Assembly: GCA_020161845.1 (NCBI GenBank)
Contig: JAIUNK010000034.1
Coordinates: 1 to 44,399 of the forward strand
Source of the DNA: Actinomycetota bacterium
Lineage (GTDB): Bacteria > Actinomycetota > Actinomycetes > Actinomycetales > Dermatophilaceae
Reading direction: 5' to 3'
DNA length: 44,399 nt
Below, one piece after another: positions 9,058-16,466 of this stretch. Made by a program: the position numbers and the translations under genes. Under the pieces are notes generated by a model that searched no databases, had not been told where the DNA came from, and saw only the letters and a list, made by a program, of their open reading frames with translations. The first letter of the stretch is position 1; every line of letters starts with the position of its first letter.

Positions 9058-9441
9058 GTGCGCGTGTGGATCGACGAATGGCAGCAGACCTGCTGCGGTG
9101 ACCCGCTCGCCGAGGGCGAGGAGACCACCCTGCACCTGCGCCCCGCGGAGGTCCCCTGGTTCGCTGGGGTGTTCGGGCCCGCGTTCCCGCGGGGGCTGGC
9201 GGGGTGCGACGAGACGCACCAGATGACCGACGTGGTCCGGATCGTGCAGGGCACGGTCGCGAGCATTCACGCGGCGTCGTGCCGCTACGCGGAGGCCCCG
9301 GACGGCACCGGCTGCACCCCCGTGCCCGGCAGCGGCGAGCTGCGGCGGATCCGGGCGATCGACGACACGGTGCGCCCGATGGGGGACCGCGATCTGGTGG
9401 GCTTCGTGGTGGAGCTGACCGGCGCGCACGACCGGCCCTGA
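9058..9441 (+). CDS. Small uncharacterised protein, DUF6578-like
   Basis: Protein of about 127 aa beginning VRVWIDEWQQTCCGDPL. The opening xVWxDxWQxxCCG motif followed by a single small beta-rich domain recalls actinobacterial DUF6578 proteins of unknown function. Two GTG codons compete for the start: 9058 keeps the family-like N-terminus, while 9064 has the better spacing (6 nt) from GGGAGG at 9052-9057. The two neighbouring cysteines could bind metal, but no function is known. Confidence 0.7.
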   Translation: MRVWIDEWQQTCCGDPLAEGEETTLHLRPAEVPWFAGVFGPAFPRGLAGCDETHQMTDVVRIVQGTVASIHAASCRYAEAPDGTGCTPVPGSGELRRIRAIDDTVRPMGDRDLVGFVVELTGAHDRP

Positions 9442-9550
9442 GGCCCCCGGCCAACCACTCCACGGACCGCTCCCTCACCGGCTCCGGGCGATCCGGAACC
9501 GCCCCACGGTCGGCCGCTCCGGCCGCCCCGCCGTCGTCTGCGAACTCGCC

Positions 9551-9696
9551 GGTAGAAGGGTAAAACCGCAGGTGAGCGCATGCTTACCGCGTGTCGTGTC
9601 TCACCATACGGACGAGTTAAGAAATCTCCTGACCTGCGCTAACCGGGTTTCCCGCTGGTAAGGTTCCGCCTACCCTGAGGTAAGGCTTTGCTTAGC
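9551..9696. promoter_or_regulatory. Cluster of GGTnAG half-sites upstream of a small peptide gene
   Basis: Within about 145 nt the hexamer GGTnAG/GGTnGG or its complement occurs repeatedly. Three arrangements form 18-nt imperfect palindromes: 9571-9588 (GGTGAGC...GCTTACC), 9657-9674 (GGTAAGG...GCCTACC) and 9679-9696 (GGTAAGG...GCTTAGC). The last two start 22 nt apart, two helical turns. A 19-mer at 9676-9694 matches about 13 of 19 positions of the DtxR/IdeR iron-box consensus. The region is less GC-rich than its surroundings. An operator for a metal or other repressor is inferred; the regulator is unknown. Confidence 0.45.
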
Positions 9697-9721
9697 GCGT
9701 CGGATGGCTGACGCTGGAGAC

Positions 9722-9877
9722 ATGTTCACGCTTGAAGACATCGATCTCTCCGCCGAGTTGGAGTACTTCCGGATCAACGGTCTGGACGTCCTGCACGCGA
9801 TCGAGGGCGACTCCGACACCAGCCCCGAGGCCGACGCGCGCCTGCACCCCACCGACTACTTCATCGCCGGAGTCTGA
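9722..9877 (+). CDS. 51-aa acidic peptide of unknown function
   Basis: The ORF codes for 51 residues starting MFTLEDIDLSAELEYF and ending HPTDYFIAGV. It is rich in Asp/Glu, has no cysteine, and has several Ser/Thr/Asp in its second half. GGAG at 9716-9719 lies close (2 nt) to the ATG. The upstream operator-like cluster and the hairpin just after the stop delimit a complete small transcription unit, which is the main reason to believe it. The acidic leader-like first half recalls RiPP precursor leaders, but no modification enzyme lies nearby, so this is speculation. No family is recognised. Confidence 0.5.
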   Translation: MFTLEDIDLSAELEYFRINGLDVLHAIEGDSDTSPEADARLHPTDYFIAGV

Positions 9878-9885
9878 CGACGCGA

Positions 9886-9911
9886 CCGCGCTGGAGTCCG
9901 CTCCAGCGCGG
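9886..9911 (+). terminator. Perfect 11-bp hairpin after the small peptide gene
   Basis: CCGCGCTGGAG, loop TCCG, CTCCAGCGCGG: an 11-bp perfect stem starting 9 nt after the peptide stop codon. No clear T-tract follows (CTCGTCTAG), as is common for actinobacterial terminators. It could also serve the minus-strand gene ending at 9970. Confidence 0.7.
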
Positions 9912-9969
9912 CTCGTCTAGCGCGGCTCGGCGTTCCACGCCTCGCGGCAACCCAGCCGAGGGCGTCGAG

Positions 9970-11010
9970 TCAGCCGGCCGCCGCGGGCTCTGATCGCGTC
10001 GAGGGCGGAGTGTTCGACACTTCGCCCTCGACGGCTGTCCGGGCACGGTGGGGCCGCGACAGCGCAATCAGCGCCAGCCCGGCGGCCAGCCAGAGCGCCA
10101 TGACGAGCACGGCCGGGGTCAGCGACGCGGCGGGGAAGTAGCTCTCGGTGCGCAATGCGGTCGCCGCGGCGCCCGGGACCAGGCCCTGACCGATCGCCCC
10201 CCAGGGGCTGGGCAGGAATTCGGGGGGCAGCTGGGTGCCGGCCAGGGGGAACCCGAACGGCGTCGTGATCAGCGCGATGAGGCCGAGACCGGGGACGCCG
10301 AGCAGGGCATGGGCCCCGGCGGCCGAGCTCGCGATCGCGGCCACCGCCAGCGCCGCCAGCGCCCACTCGGTCCACATCGAGCCGGTCAGCAGCCCGAACC
10401 AGGGGTGCAGGACCAGGGTCCATCCCAGCCCGGCCAAGGTCGACGCGGCCAGGATCGTCACGACCTTCGCCCGGCGGCCGGTCACCTGGAGCGCGGTGAG
10501 GACGCCGACGATCAGGCCGCCGATGCCCAGCGGAAGGGCCAGCATCGCGATGCCGGCGCCGCGTGGGTCCTGCTCGGCGAGTGGGGCCAGCTCGGTGTGG
10601 TGCACCCGCAGCGTCGGCCCGGGGGCGCCGCTCGCCCCCAGGGTGCCGACGCCCTGGACCAGGGCCTGCGCCACGGCGGGGGAGGCCGCGGTGGCGGTGA
10701 GCAGTTCGACATCGACGGTGCCGGCCGGGGCGCCGGTGCCCGGGGTGAGCACGATGCCGCCGTACGCCTCGCGGGTCTCGATCCGGCGCACCGCCGCGGC
10801 GCGATCGGCGACCGCCGTCGTCACGAACGGCGCGTTGGCGCCGGCCAGCCGCTGCTCGACGAGCTGTGCGGCTGCGGGCGGACCGGCCACGACGATCGGC
10901 AGGTCGCGGGGACTGGCGGCGCGGACCGGCCAGAGGAACAGCAGCGCGACGGCGAGCACCGCGAGGGTGCCGACGAGGATCGCGCGGGTGGCCGCGGACG
11001 AGTACTGCAT
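9970..11010 (-). CDS. Membrane protein, ABC-2/YhgE-like
   Basis: Protein of 346 aa. One N-terminal membrane helix (about 10-30) is followed by an extracytoplasmic domain of about 130 aa (PIVVAGPPAAAQLVEQRL) and then about five helices, ending in a hydrophilic tail. This layout resembles YhgE/Pip and ABC-2-type permease-like proteins, often under TetR control and linked to export or stress; substrate unknown. ATG at 11010 is chosen because GGAGGA precedes it at good spacing. It is divergent from a TetR gene and both share a promoter region with two copies of an AACGTTCGTT element. Confidence 0.75.
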   Translation of the reverse strand: MQYSSAATRAILVGTLAVLAVALLFLWPVRAASPRDLPIVVAGPPAAAQLVEQRLAGANAPFVTTAVADRAAAVRRIETREAYGGIVLTPGTGAPAGTVDVELLTATAASPAVAQALVQGVGTLGASGAPGPTLRVHHTELAPLAEQDPRGAGIAMLALPLGIGGLIVGVLTALQVTGRRAKVVTILAASTLAGLGWTLVLHPWFGLLTGSMWTEWALAALAVAAIASSAAGAHALLGVPGLGLIALITTPFGFPLAGTQLPPEFLPSPWGAIGQGLVPGAAATALRTESYFPAASLTPAVLVMALWLAAGLALIALSRPHRARTAVEGEVSNTPPSTRSEPAAAG

Positions 11011-11030
11011 GGGCCCTCCTCCATCCAAAA

Positions 11031-11101
11031 AGAACGTTCGTTCTCTAGGGAGGAGCGTCCTCCCCGCCGCCTGGTCCTGTCAAGAAGGAACGTTCGTTTT
11101 C
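11031..11101. promoter_or_regulatory. Two TetR-type operator copies
   Basis: GAACGTTCGTTC at 11032-11043 and GAACGTTCGTTT at 11088-11099 are near-identical, each built around the palindrome GAACGTTC. They lie in the divergent promoter region, one beside each gene. Such AACGAACGTT elements are typical binding sites of TetR repressors, so autoregulation and repression of the membrane protein are inferred. Confidence 0.75.
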
Positions 11102-11122
11102 GGTACGTCGTATGCTGCGTCC

Positions 11123-11737
11123 ATGCCCGTCGTCAGCGAGGATCATCGCGCGGCGCAGCGCGCCCGAGTCCTGGCCGCCACGCTCGAGGTGGCCGGCCGC
11201 AAGGGGCTGAGCCGGCTGGCCATGTCGGACATCATCGCCACCTCGGGGATGTCCGCCGGGGCGATCTATGCCTATTTCGCCGGCAAGGACGACGTCGTCT
11301 ACGCCTTGGCGGAGTCGCTGATCGGCGGCCGCGTCGACGTGCTGCGCGAGGCTGCGACCGAACGGCCCGTGCCGCCTCCCGAGGAGGCCTACCGTCGCCT
11401 GTTCGTCGGCCTGCCCGAGGGTTTCGTCAGCGACGGGGTCGTGCTGCAGATCTGGGCGGAGGGCACCGCCAACCCGCGGATCCGGGCCCTGGCCCGCCGG
11501 GCGATCGAGGACCTGCACGCCAGCGCGGCGAACTACCTCCAGGCCTGGCTGACGCATGAGCGGGGCCACCCGCCGGCCGCCGCGGCGGCCCTCGCCGAAG
11601 CGACCGCGCCGGCCCTGGTGGCTCTGGCGCAGGGGTTCATGGTGCAGGGCGGGCTGATCGAGAACGTCCACGTCACCCGGCTGCTGCCCTCGATCCGGGC
11701 GATCGCCGAGGCCGTCGCGGCGTCCGCGCGCGCCTGA
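11123..11737 (+). CDS. TetR family transcriptional regulator
   Basis: Protein of 204 aa. The N-terminal helix-turn-helix (about 10-57) shows RARVLAATLEVAGRKGLSRL, then MSDIIATSGMSAGAIYAYFAGKDDVVYAL, the classic TetR recognition region. The C-terminal ligand/dimer domain is helical and includes QIWAEGTANPRIRALARR. It most likely represses itself and the divergent membrane protein. The upstream TATGCT hexamer lies about 8 nt before the ATG, so the mRNA may be leaderless. Confidence 0.92.
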   Translation: MPVVSEDHRAAQRARVLAATLEVAGRKGLSRLAMSDIIATSGMSAGAIYAYFAGKDDVVYALAESLIGGRVDVLREAATERPVPPPEEAYRRLFVGLPEGFVSDGVVLQIWAEGTANPRIRALARRAIEDLHASAANYLQAWLTHERGHPPAAAAALAEATAPALVALAQGFMVQGGLIENVHVTRLLPSIRAIAEAVAASARA

Positions 11738-11760
11738 GGCGGTCGGGCGCGCGCGAGGCG

Positions 11761-13146
11761 TCAGGGCGCGACCGAGTCGTCCTCGCGGCCGTGCACGGCC
11801 AGGTCGATGAGCTCGTGCCACAGCGAGACCTTGGTGCGCTCGCGGCCCAGCGCTTCGCCCCGACCGCGCTCGGCGGCGTCGATCCGTTGCCAGTCGGCCA
11901 GGGTCGTGGGGGCGAAGCCGCGGGCCCGCATCAGCTCGTGGGCATCCAGCAGATGCGGCCGCGGGGGCGCCTGCTCCAGGTCGTCGAGCAGGTGCGCCAC
12001 CGTCTCGGCCGCGTCGGACTTGTTGGTCCCGACGACCCCGATCGGGCCGCGCTTGATCCAGCCGGCGGCATATTCCTGCGGGCAGGGCTCACCGTCGAGC
12101 GTGACGACCCGGCCCTCCTCGTTGGGGATGACCCCCCGGTCCACGTCGAAGGGCACGTCGGGCAGCGGCGCGCCGCGGTAGCCGATGGCCCGCAGCACCA
12201 GCTGCGCGGGGACGACGTGGGTCTGGCCGGTCCCGACCAGGCGGGCCGCGTCGATCTGGGTGCGCTCCAGCACGACCTCGGTGACCCGCTCCAGGCCGGC
12301 CACGTGGGCGGTGCCGATCTCGATCGGGCGCGACCAGAACGCGAAGTGCAAGCGCGCCCGCGGCTGCGGCACGTCCCGGGCCACCGCCGCCCGGAGCACC
12401 TCCAGGTTGGTGCGGCGCCGGCGGTCCAGGGTCTTCTCCTCGATCCCGTCGAAGGCGCCCTCGGAGATGGTGACCTGCACCCCGTCGATGTTGCAGAGCT
12501 CGCGCAGTTCCTTGGTGGTGAATGCGGCGTACTGGGGGCCGCGCCGGCCCACGACGTACACCTCCCGCACCGACGAGGTGCGCAGCTCGTCCAGGACGTC
12601 CTGGGGCATGTCGGTCCAGGACAGCTCGTCGGCCGACTTCAGCAGGATCCGGGCGACGTCCACGGCCACATTGCCGACGCCCACGGCCACGGCCGTGTGG
12701 ACGCCCGCCAGGTGGAACGGCCGGGCGTCGGGGTGCCCGCCGTACCAGGCCACGAACTCCCGCGCCGACGTGCTGCCCGCGACCATCTCGCCCGGAACGT
12801 GCATCCGCATGTCCTCGGCGGCGCCCGCCGCATAGATGATCGCGTCGTACGCCAGCAGTGCCTCTCGCCGCGTCAGCCCCTGGCCGAACTCGACGAACCC
12901 GCAGAACCGGACGTTGTCGTGCTCGAAGACCTGGGCCAAGGCGTCCGCGACCGAGCGGATGCTCTCGTGATCGGGGGCGACGCCGTAGCGCAGCAGGCCG
13001 TACGGCGCGGGCAGGCGGTCGTAGATGTCGACCTCGACCGGGACCCGATCCTGGGTCGTCAGGGCCTGCGCGGCGAACAGACCCGCCGGTCCGGCGCCGA
13101 TCACCGCGACCCTGCGGGTGTCCGCAGCGGGGGCGTGGGTGGTCAT
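11761..13146 (-). CDS. fprA: NADPH-ferredoxin reductase, FprA type
   Basis: Protein of 461 aa, the usual FprA length. The FAD site VAVIGAGPAGLFAAQAL lies near residue 15, followed by YDRLPAPYGLLRYGVAPDH, the NADPH-site GVGNVAVDVARILL, the R-R-G-P motif of the pyridine nucleotide domain, and near the C-terminus AGWIKRGPIGVVGTNKSDA. It is an adrenodoxin-reductase-like enzyme that passes electrons from NADPH to ferredoxin, for example for P450s such as the one at 19576. The ATG at 13146 is the first conserved start; the frame upstream is antisense to nothing conserved. Confidence 0.95.
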   Translation of the reverse strand: MTTHAPAADTRRVAVIGAGPAGLFAAQALTTQDRVPVEVDIYDRLPAPYGLLRYGVAPDHESIRSVADALAQVFEHDNVRFCGFVEFGQGLTRREALLAYDAIIYAAGAAEDMRMHVPGEMVAGSTSAREFVAWYGGHPDARPFHLAGVHTAVAVGVGNVAVDVARILLKSADELSWTDMPQDVLDELRTSSVREVYVVGRRGPQYAAFTTKELRELCNIDGVQVTISEGAFDGIEEKTLDRRRRTNLEVLRAAVARDVPQPRARLHFAFWSRPIEIGTAHVAGLERVTEVVLERTQIDAARLVGTGQTHVVPAQLVLRAIGYRGAPLPDVPFDVDRGVIPNEEGRVVTLDGEPCPQEYAAGWIKRGPIGVVGTNKSDAAETVAHLLDDLEQAPPRPHLLDAHELMRARGFAPTTLADWQRIDAAERGRGEALGRERTKVSLWHELIDLAVHGREDDSVAP

Positions 13147-13222
13147 GGCCGGAACTCGGAGATCATGATTCGCACCTTGGACGTCGCCGCCGAACACGTC
13201 AAGTCGCCGCTCGGCGCCGACC

Positions 13223-14254
13223 TCACGGTCGCCCCTCGCGCCGGCGTACCGCAGCGTCCAGCTCGCGAAGGCGGGCCAGCGCGGCGTGGTCCACCGGCGG
13301 GGCCCCTGGCGCTGCCGCACGCTGGCCGCGGGGCAGCCGGGCCGCCAACCGCGCCACCTCGCGGCGGTCCAGGCCGTGGCGCTGCGCCGCGTCGAGGTTG
13401 TGCGGGGCCAACAGGTCGGGCAGCCGGAACCGTTCGGCGGTGCCGCGCCGGTTCGGCCCGGGCTGCACTCGGGGCTCTCGACGGCGCGCGCTCGCCACGG
13501 TGACCGTCGCCGAGGCGGCGCGCGCCGCTGCGGTCGTCGGCGCGGGCGGCCGGGCCTGGGCCGCGAGGGGGGCCAGTGCCTGCGCGTACGCCGCGTGCCC
13601 GCGCGTCGTCGGGTGGAACGAGGAGTCCACCGGCCAGGACACCCCGTGAATCCACTCCTGCGGGCGGCACAACTCGTGGCCCGTGAACGCACCGCGGACG
13701 TCGACGAACTCGGCACCGGCCCGCTGCGCGGCGGCCGCGATCAGATCGGCCAGGTCGTCCGCGGCGGCATTGACCGCGGTCATCTCGGCCGTGGAGAAGA
13801 ACGTGAGCAGCTGACAGTCGACCCCGGCGAACAGCCGCGGGTAGGCGGTCACCACCAGCCGCGCTCCCGGGGCGCGGGCCCGGATCTCGGCGTACAGCCG
13901 GTCCAGTCGCGCCGGCAGCACCCGCCGCGCGTGGCCCATCGCGATCCGCAGCGCCAACAGGCCGTTCGCCAGCCACGCCGGTTGGGCGCAGGCGATGAGC
14001 ACCGGCGCGAAGCCGGCGTCGTTGCCGCCGACCGTGACCGTCACCAGCCGGGTGTCCGCGGACAGGGGGTCGAGTTGGCGGGCGATGACGTTGTCGACGG
14101 TGGCGCCCATGAACGACTGGTAGGCCACGTCCATCCCGATCTCGCGGGCCAGGAGCACCGGATAGCCGCCGTCCCGGCGGACCTGCGTGCCCGGCGTGTC
14201 CGAGCCGATCCCGGCCGCATAGGAGTCACCCAGGGCGACGTACGGCGGGGTCAC
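13223..14254 (-). CDS. SGNH/GDSL hydrolase
   Basis: Protein of 343 aa. SGNH blocks are clear: ALGDSYAAG near the N-terminus (nucleophile Ser), TVGGNDAGF (block III), and DSSFHPTTRGH carrying the catalytic Asp-His. The last about 110 residues are a basic Pro/Ala/Arg-rich extension not needed for the fold. Likely an esterase or lipase. The GTG at 14254 comes 4 nt after the stop of the upstream membrane gene, so the pair is translationally linked. No signal peptide is visible from this start. A longer frame exists upstream but is out-of-frame shadow of the neighbour. Confidence 0.85.
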   Translation of the reverse strand: MTPPYVALGDSYAAGIGSDTPGTQVRRDGGYPVLLAREIGMDVAYQSFMGATVDNVIARQLDPLSADTRLVTVTVGGNDAGFAPVLIACAQPAWLANGLLALRIAMGHARRVLPARLDRLYAEIRARAPGARLVVTAYPRLFAGVDCQLLTFFSTAEMTAVNAAADDLADLIAAAAQRAGAEFVDVRGAFTGHELCRPQEWIHGVSWPVDSSFHPTTRGHAAYAQALAPLAAQARPPAPTTAAARAASATVTVASARRREPRVQPGPNRRGTAERFRLPDLLAPHNLDAAQRHGLDRREVARLAARLPRGQRAAAPGAPPVDHAALARLRELDAAVRRREGRP

Positions 14255-14258
14255 GATC

Positions 14259-14957
14259 TCACCGGGGCTCGGCCTGACTGGAGTCGGCCGCACTGGAGTC
14301 GGCCGCACTGGACTCGGCCGCACTGGAGTCGGCCGCACGGGACTCGGCGCGGCGGCGCTGTCCCCACACCGCCAGCCCGATCCCGGCGAGCGCACCGAGC
14401 CCGCCGAAACCGGCGGCGAGAACGGTGAGGACGACGTCGAGGGTGCCGACCGGACGCCCCACCCGCGCGTCGGCGCCGCCCTGGCAGCGGATCGTGTAGT
14501 CGCCGGCCTGGGGCGCGGTGAAGATCGACTGGCCATGCCACAGGACGTCGGAGCCCTGCAGGATGACGGGGCTGGTCTTGGCCACGGCCAGCGGCGCGTC
14601 CTTCTCGTCGACCACCTGGCAGCGGGTGATCCCGCTGCCGCGCTCGGTGTAGAGCATCCGCTGCTCACCCGCGTCGAGGCGGATGTTCACGGGCTTGTCG
14701 ACCGGCAGCAGCACGGCATTGCCGATCGTGCCGCTGGACATGTCCGCCAGGTGGATCGCCGCGCCCCCCGTGAGCAACAGGCTGACCAGCAGGAGCGTGA
14801 GCCCGATGGTGCGCAGATGCCGCCACGGCCGCCCCGGGCCGTGGAACAGCGCCTCGTCGTGGTCGGACAGGTCGTGATCCGCGAGGTCTCGATCCGGGTC
14901 GCGCCGAACCCGTGCCGAGCCGTCGCGCTGTGGCTCGTCCGGGGTGGGCTGCGTCAT
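14259..14957 (-). CDS. Two-helix membrane protein of unknown function
   Basis: Protein of 232 aa. A charged, Asp/Arg-rich cytoplasmic N-terminus is followed by helix 1 (51-70), an extracytoplasmic domain with two cysteines (C113, C158) that could form a disulfide, helix 2 (about 174-198), and a C-terminal run of (A-A-D/E-S-S) pentapeptides coded by 15-bp DNA repeats. It is immediately upstream of the SGNH hydrolase and presumably co-transcribed. I do not recognise a family. Confidence 0.75.
   Translation of the reverse strand: MTQPTPDEPQRDGSARVRRDPDRDLADHDLSDHDEALFHGPGRPWRHLRTIGLTLLLVSLLLTGGAAIHLADMSSGTIGNAVLLPVDKPVNIRLDAGEQRMLYTERGSGITRCQVVDEKDAPLAVAKTSPVILQGSDVLWHGQSIFTAPQAGDYTIRCQGGADARVGRPVGTLDVVLTVLAAGFGGLGALAGIGLAVWGQRRRAESRAADSSAAESSAADSSAADSSQAEPR
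14278..14337 (-). repeat. Four tandem 15-bp repeats inside a coding tail
   Basis: Four copies of CTGGASTCGGCCGCA (plus strand) coding, on the minus strand, for the pentapeptide A-A-D/E-S-S. A degenerate fifth unit follows. Because the unit is a multiple of three, copy-number change would lengthen or shorten the protein tail without a frameshift. Confidence 0.9.
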
Positions 14958-15050
14958 GGAATCGTCCTGCGGTCGGGGGCTGCTCGCGGGTCGTCCCCAA
15001 CTGTATCTGCGCCGGTCCGCGCCCGCGGGACGCCGGGCTGGGTCAGCCCG

Positions 15051-15644
15051 TCAGGACCCCTTTTTGCCCTTTTTGCGGAACCGGTCGTACCACTTCGGCT
15101 CCACCTCGCCCGGCTCCAGCTCCAGGACCTTGACGTCACCGAACGCGCCGTAGACCTCGACGTCGACCCGCGGTGCGGTCGAGGGGACCTCGCTGCGACG
15201 TTGCACCTTCTGGTCGCCGAAGACCAGTCCGCCGCCGACCTGGACGTCGACCCCCGGTGGGACGATGATCTTCAGGTCGCCGAACAGCACCAGCGCACGG
15301 ATCGTGACGTGCGACGCCTCCAGGGACGCCTCGCGCAGGTCCAGACGGGTGTCGCCGAAGACCGTGACGCTTCGGGTGGTCTGCGCGACGGTCCACCGTC
15401 CGGTCCGCTTGACGTCGCCGAAGACGCACACCAGCGATCGGTCGTTGGAGGCGCCGCCGATCGGGGCCACCGCCCCACCGGCGCCGGGTCCGGGAGCGCC
15501 GTACTGCTGCGGCGCCGCGGACCCGGGGGCGGGGGCGATGGCCCCGTCCTCGCGGATGACGGGCATGCCGAACCGGGCGGCACCGGGCTCGGCTTCGTGT
15601 GGGAGGCGATCCTGAGGTTCGTGGGTCCCCGATGGCTGCGACAT
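15051..15644 (-). CDS. LiaF-C-like wall-stress response protein
   Basis: Protein of 197 aa. After a Pro/Gly-rich N-terminus, the C-terminal half carries four spaced F-G-D strands (VFGDVKRTGRW, VFGDTRLDLREA, LFGDLKIIVPPGV, VFGDQ, then AFGDVKV), the right-handed beta-helix pattern of the LiaF C-terminal / DUF2154-like domain. In Firmicutes LiaF controls the LiaRS envelope-stress system; actinobacterial soluble versions have no assigned role. No membrane segment is visible. It ends KKGKKGS. Confidence 0.8.
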   Translation of the reverse strand: MSQPSGTHEPQDRLPHEAEPGAARFGMPVIREDGAIAPAPGSAAPQQYGAPGPGAGGAVAPIGGASNDRSLVCVFGDVKRTGRWTVAQTTRSVTVFGDTRLDLREASLEASHVTIRALVLFGDLKIIVPPGVDVQVGGGLVFGDQKVQRRSEVPSTAPRVDVEVYGAFGDVKVLELEPGEVEPKWYDRFRKKGKKGS

Positions 15645-15718
15645 GACCTCAGGCTATCGGCCGCACCCGGCGGCCCTGGAGCCGTTGCTGAACTGGTCGG
15701 AGCCGGCGTCGCGGGCGA

Positions 15719-16354
15719 TCACGCGCAGAAGTCGCACCGGCCCGTCGCCGGCAGGGCCATGTAGCACGTCGGGCAGATCCGCGGGACGGGCTCGGCGGGC
15801 CGGGACGCGGCGGCCGGCTTGGGCTTGGGCGTGGCGCGCGCGGTCGTGCTGCGGGGTGTGGCCGGCGCCGCCGCGCGGGGCGCCTTGGGCGCTGCCGACC
15901 GGGTCGGCACCGGGCGGTGGACCTGCGGTTGGTGCGTCTCCGGCGTCGCGAACCCCCACGACTCGGCGAGCGCGATCGCGTCGGGAATGGGCTGCACGAG
16001 GGGGCCGTGCGGTACGCGGTAGCGGCCGCGCGCCCCGCCACGCCAGCTGTCCCGCAGCACTCCCAACCCCTGCTCGACGTGGAAGTGCTCCCATCGACCG
16101 CCCTCGCCCAGCGTCACGGCGTACAGATCCGGGCCGGTCCACAGACACAGCCCGCTGCGGTGCCCCTCCGTGCCGTCGGCCTGGATGCCCAGCGGGGCGT
16201 CGGCGCCGACCATCAGTTCGAGCGCGCCCAACGTCGGATCGCCGAACCGGCCGACGATGCGCAGGGCGTGCTCGCCGACGATCACCGCGTGGTAGCCGCG
16301 CTGCTCGGCGGCCGACAACGCGACCTGGAGGCTCGGCAAGGGGGCATCGCTCAT
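15719..16354 (-). CDS. Uncharacterised protein with C-terminal Cys4 motif
   Basis: Protein of 211 aa. The N-terminal about 140 residues look globular, containing YHAVIVGEHALRIVGRFGD and a Trp-rich stretch (GRWEHFHVEQGLGVLRDSWRG split here for length). A Pro/Ala/Arg-rich linker follows, then a C-terminal CPTC-x8-CDFC arrangement that could form a zinc ribbon. No family is recognised. It is divergent from the transporter gene at 16467, with tandem repeats between them. Confidence 0.65.
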   Translation of the reverse strand: MSDAPLPSLQVALSAAEQRGYHAVIVGEHALRIVGRFGDPTLGALELMVGADAPLGIQADGTEGHRSGLCLWTGPDLYAVTLGEGGRWEHFHVEQGLGVLRDSWRGGARGRYRVPHGPLVQPIPDAIALAESWGFATPETHQPQVHRPVPTRSAAPKAPRAAAPATPRSTTARATPKPKPAAASRPAEPVPRICPTCYMALPATGRCDFCA

Positions 16355-16362
16355 GGGTCCTT

Positions 16363-16454
16363 CCTACCAGTCGGCTGCGAGCTGGCCTACCAGACGGCTA
16401 CGGCCTGGCCTACCAGTCGGCTGCGACCTGGCCTACCAGACGGCTACGGCCTGG
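16363..16454. repeat. Four tandem 23-bp repeats between divergent genes
   Basis: Four head-to-tail 23-bp units fill the intergenic space, each beginning CCTACCAGWCGGCT and ending CTGG. Units 2 and 4 are identical, units 1 and 3 differ at one base, so the array is also two copies of a 46-bp unit, which points to recent duplication. At each junction CTGG-CCTA-CCAG forms a short inverted repeat. The array starts 9 nt upstream of the minus-strand gene and ends 12 nt before the transporter start. Confidence 0.9.
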
Positions 16455-16466
16455 TTGACTACCTGG

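Noticed and set aside
9676-9694. A definite DtxR/IdeR iron box
   Set aside because: The match is only about 13 of 19, and the neighbouring palindromes have wider half-site spacing, so it is kept only as one possible reading of the cluster.
13223-14668. Extension of the SGNH hydrolase to a 481-aa protein
   Set aside because: The added N-terminal part is an out-of-frame shadow of the membrane protein gene; the conserved domain starts just after the GTG at 14254.
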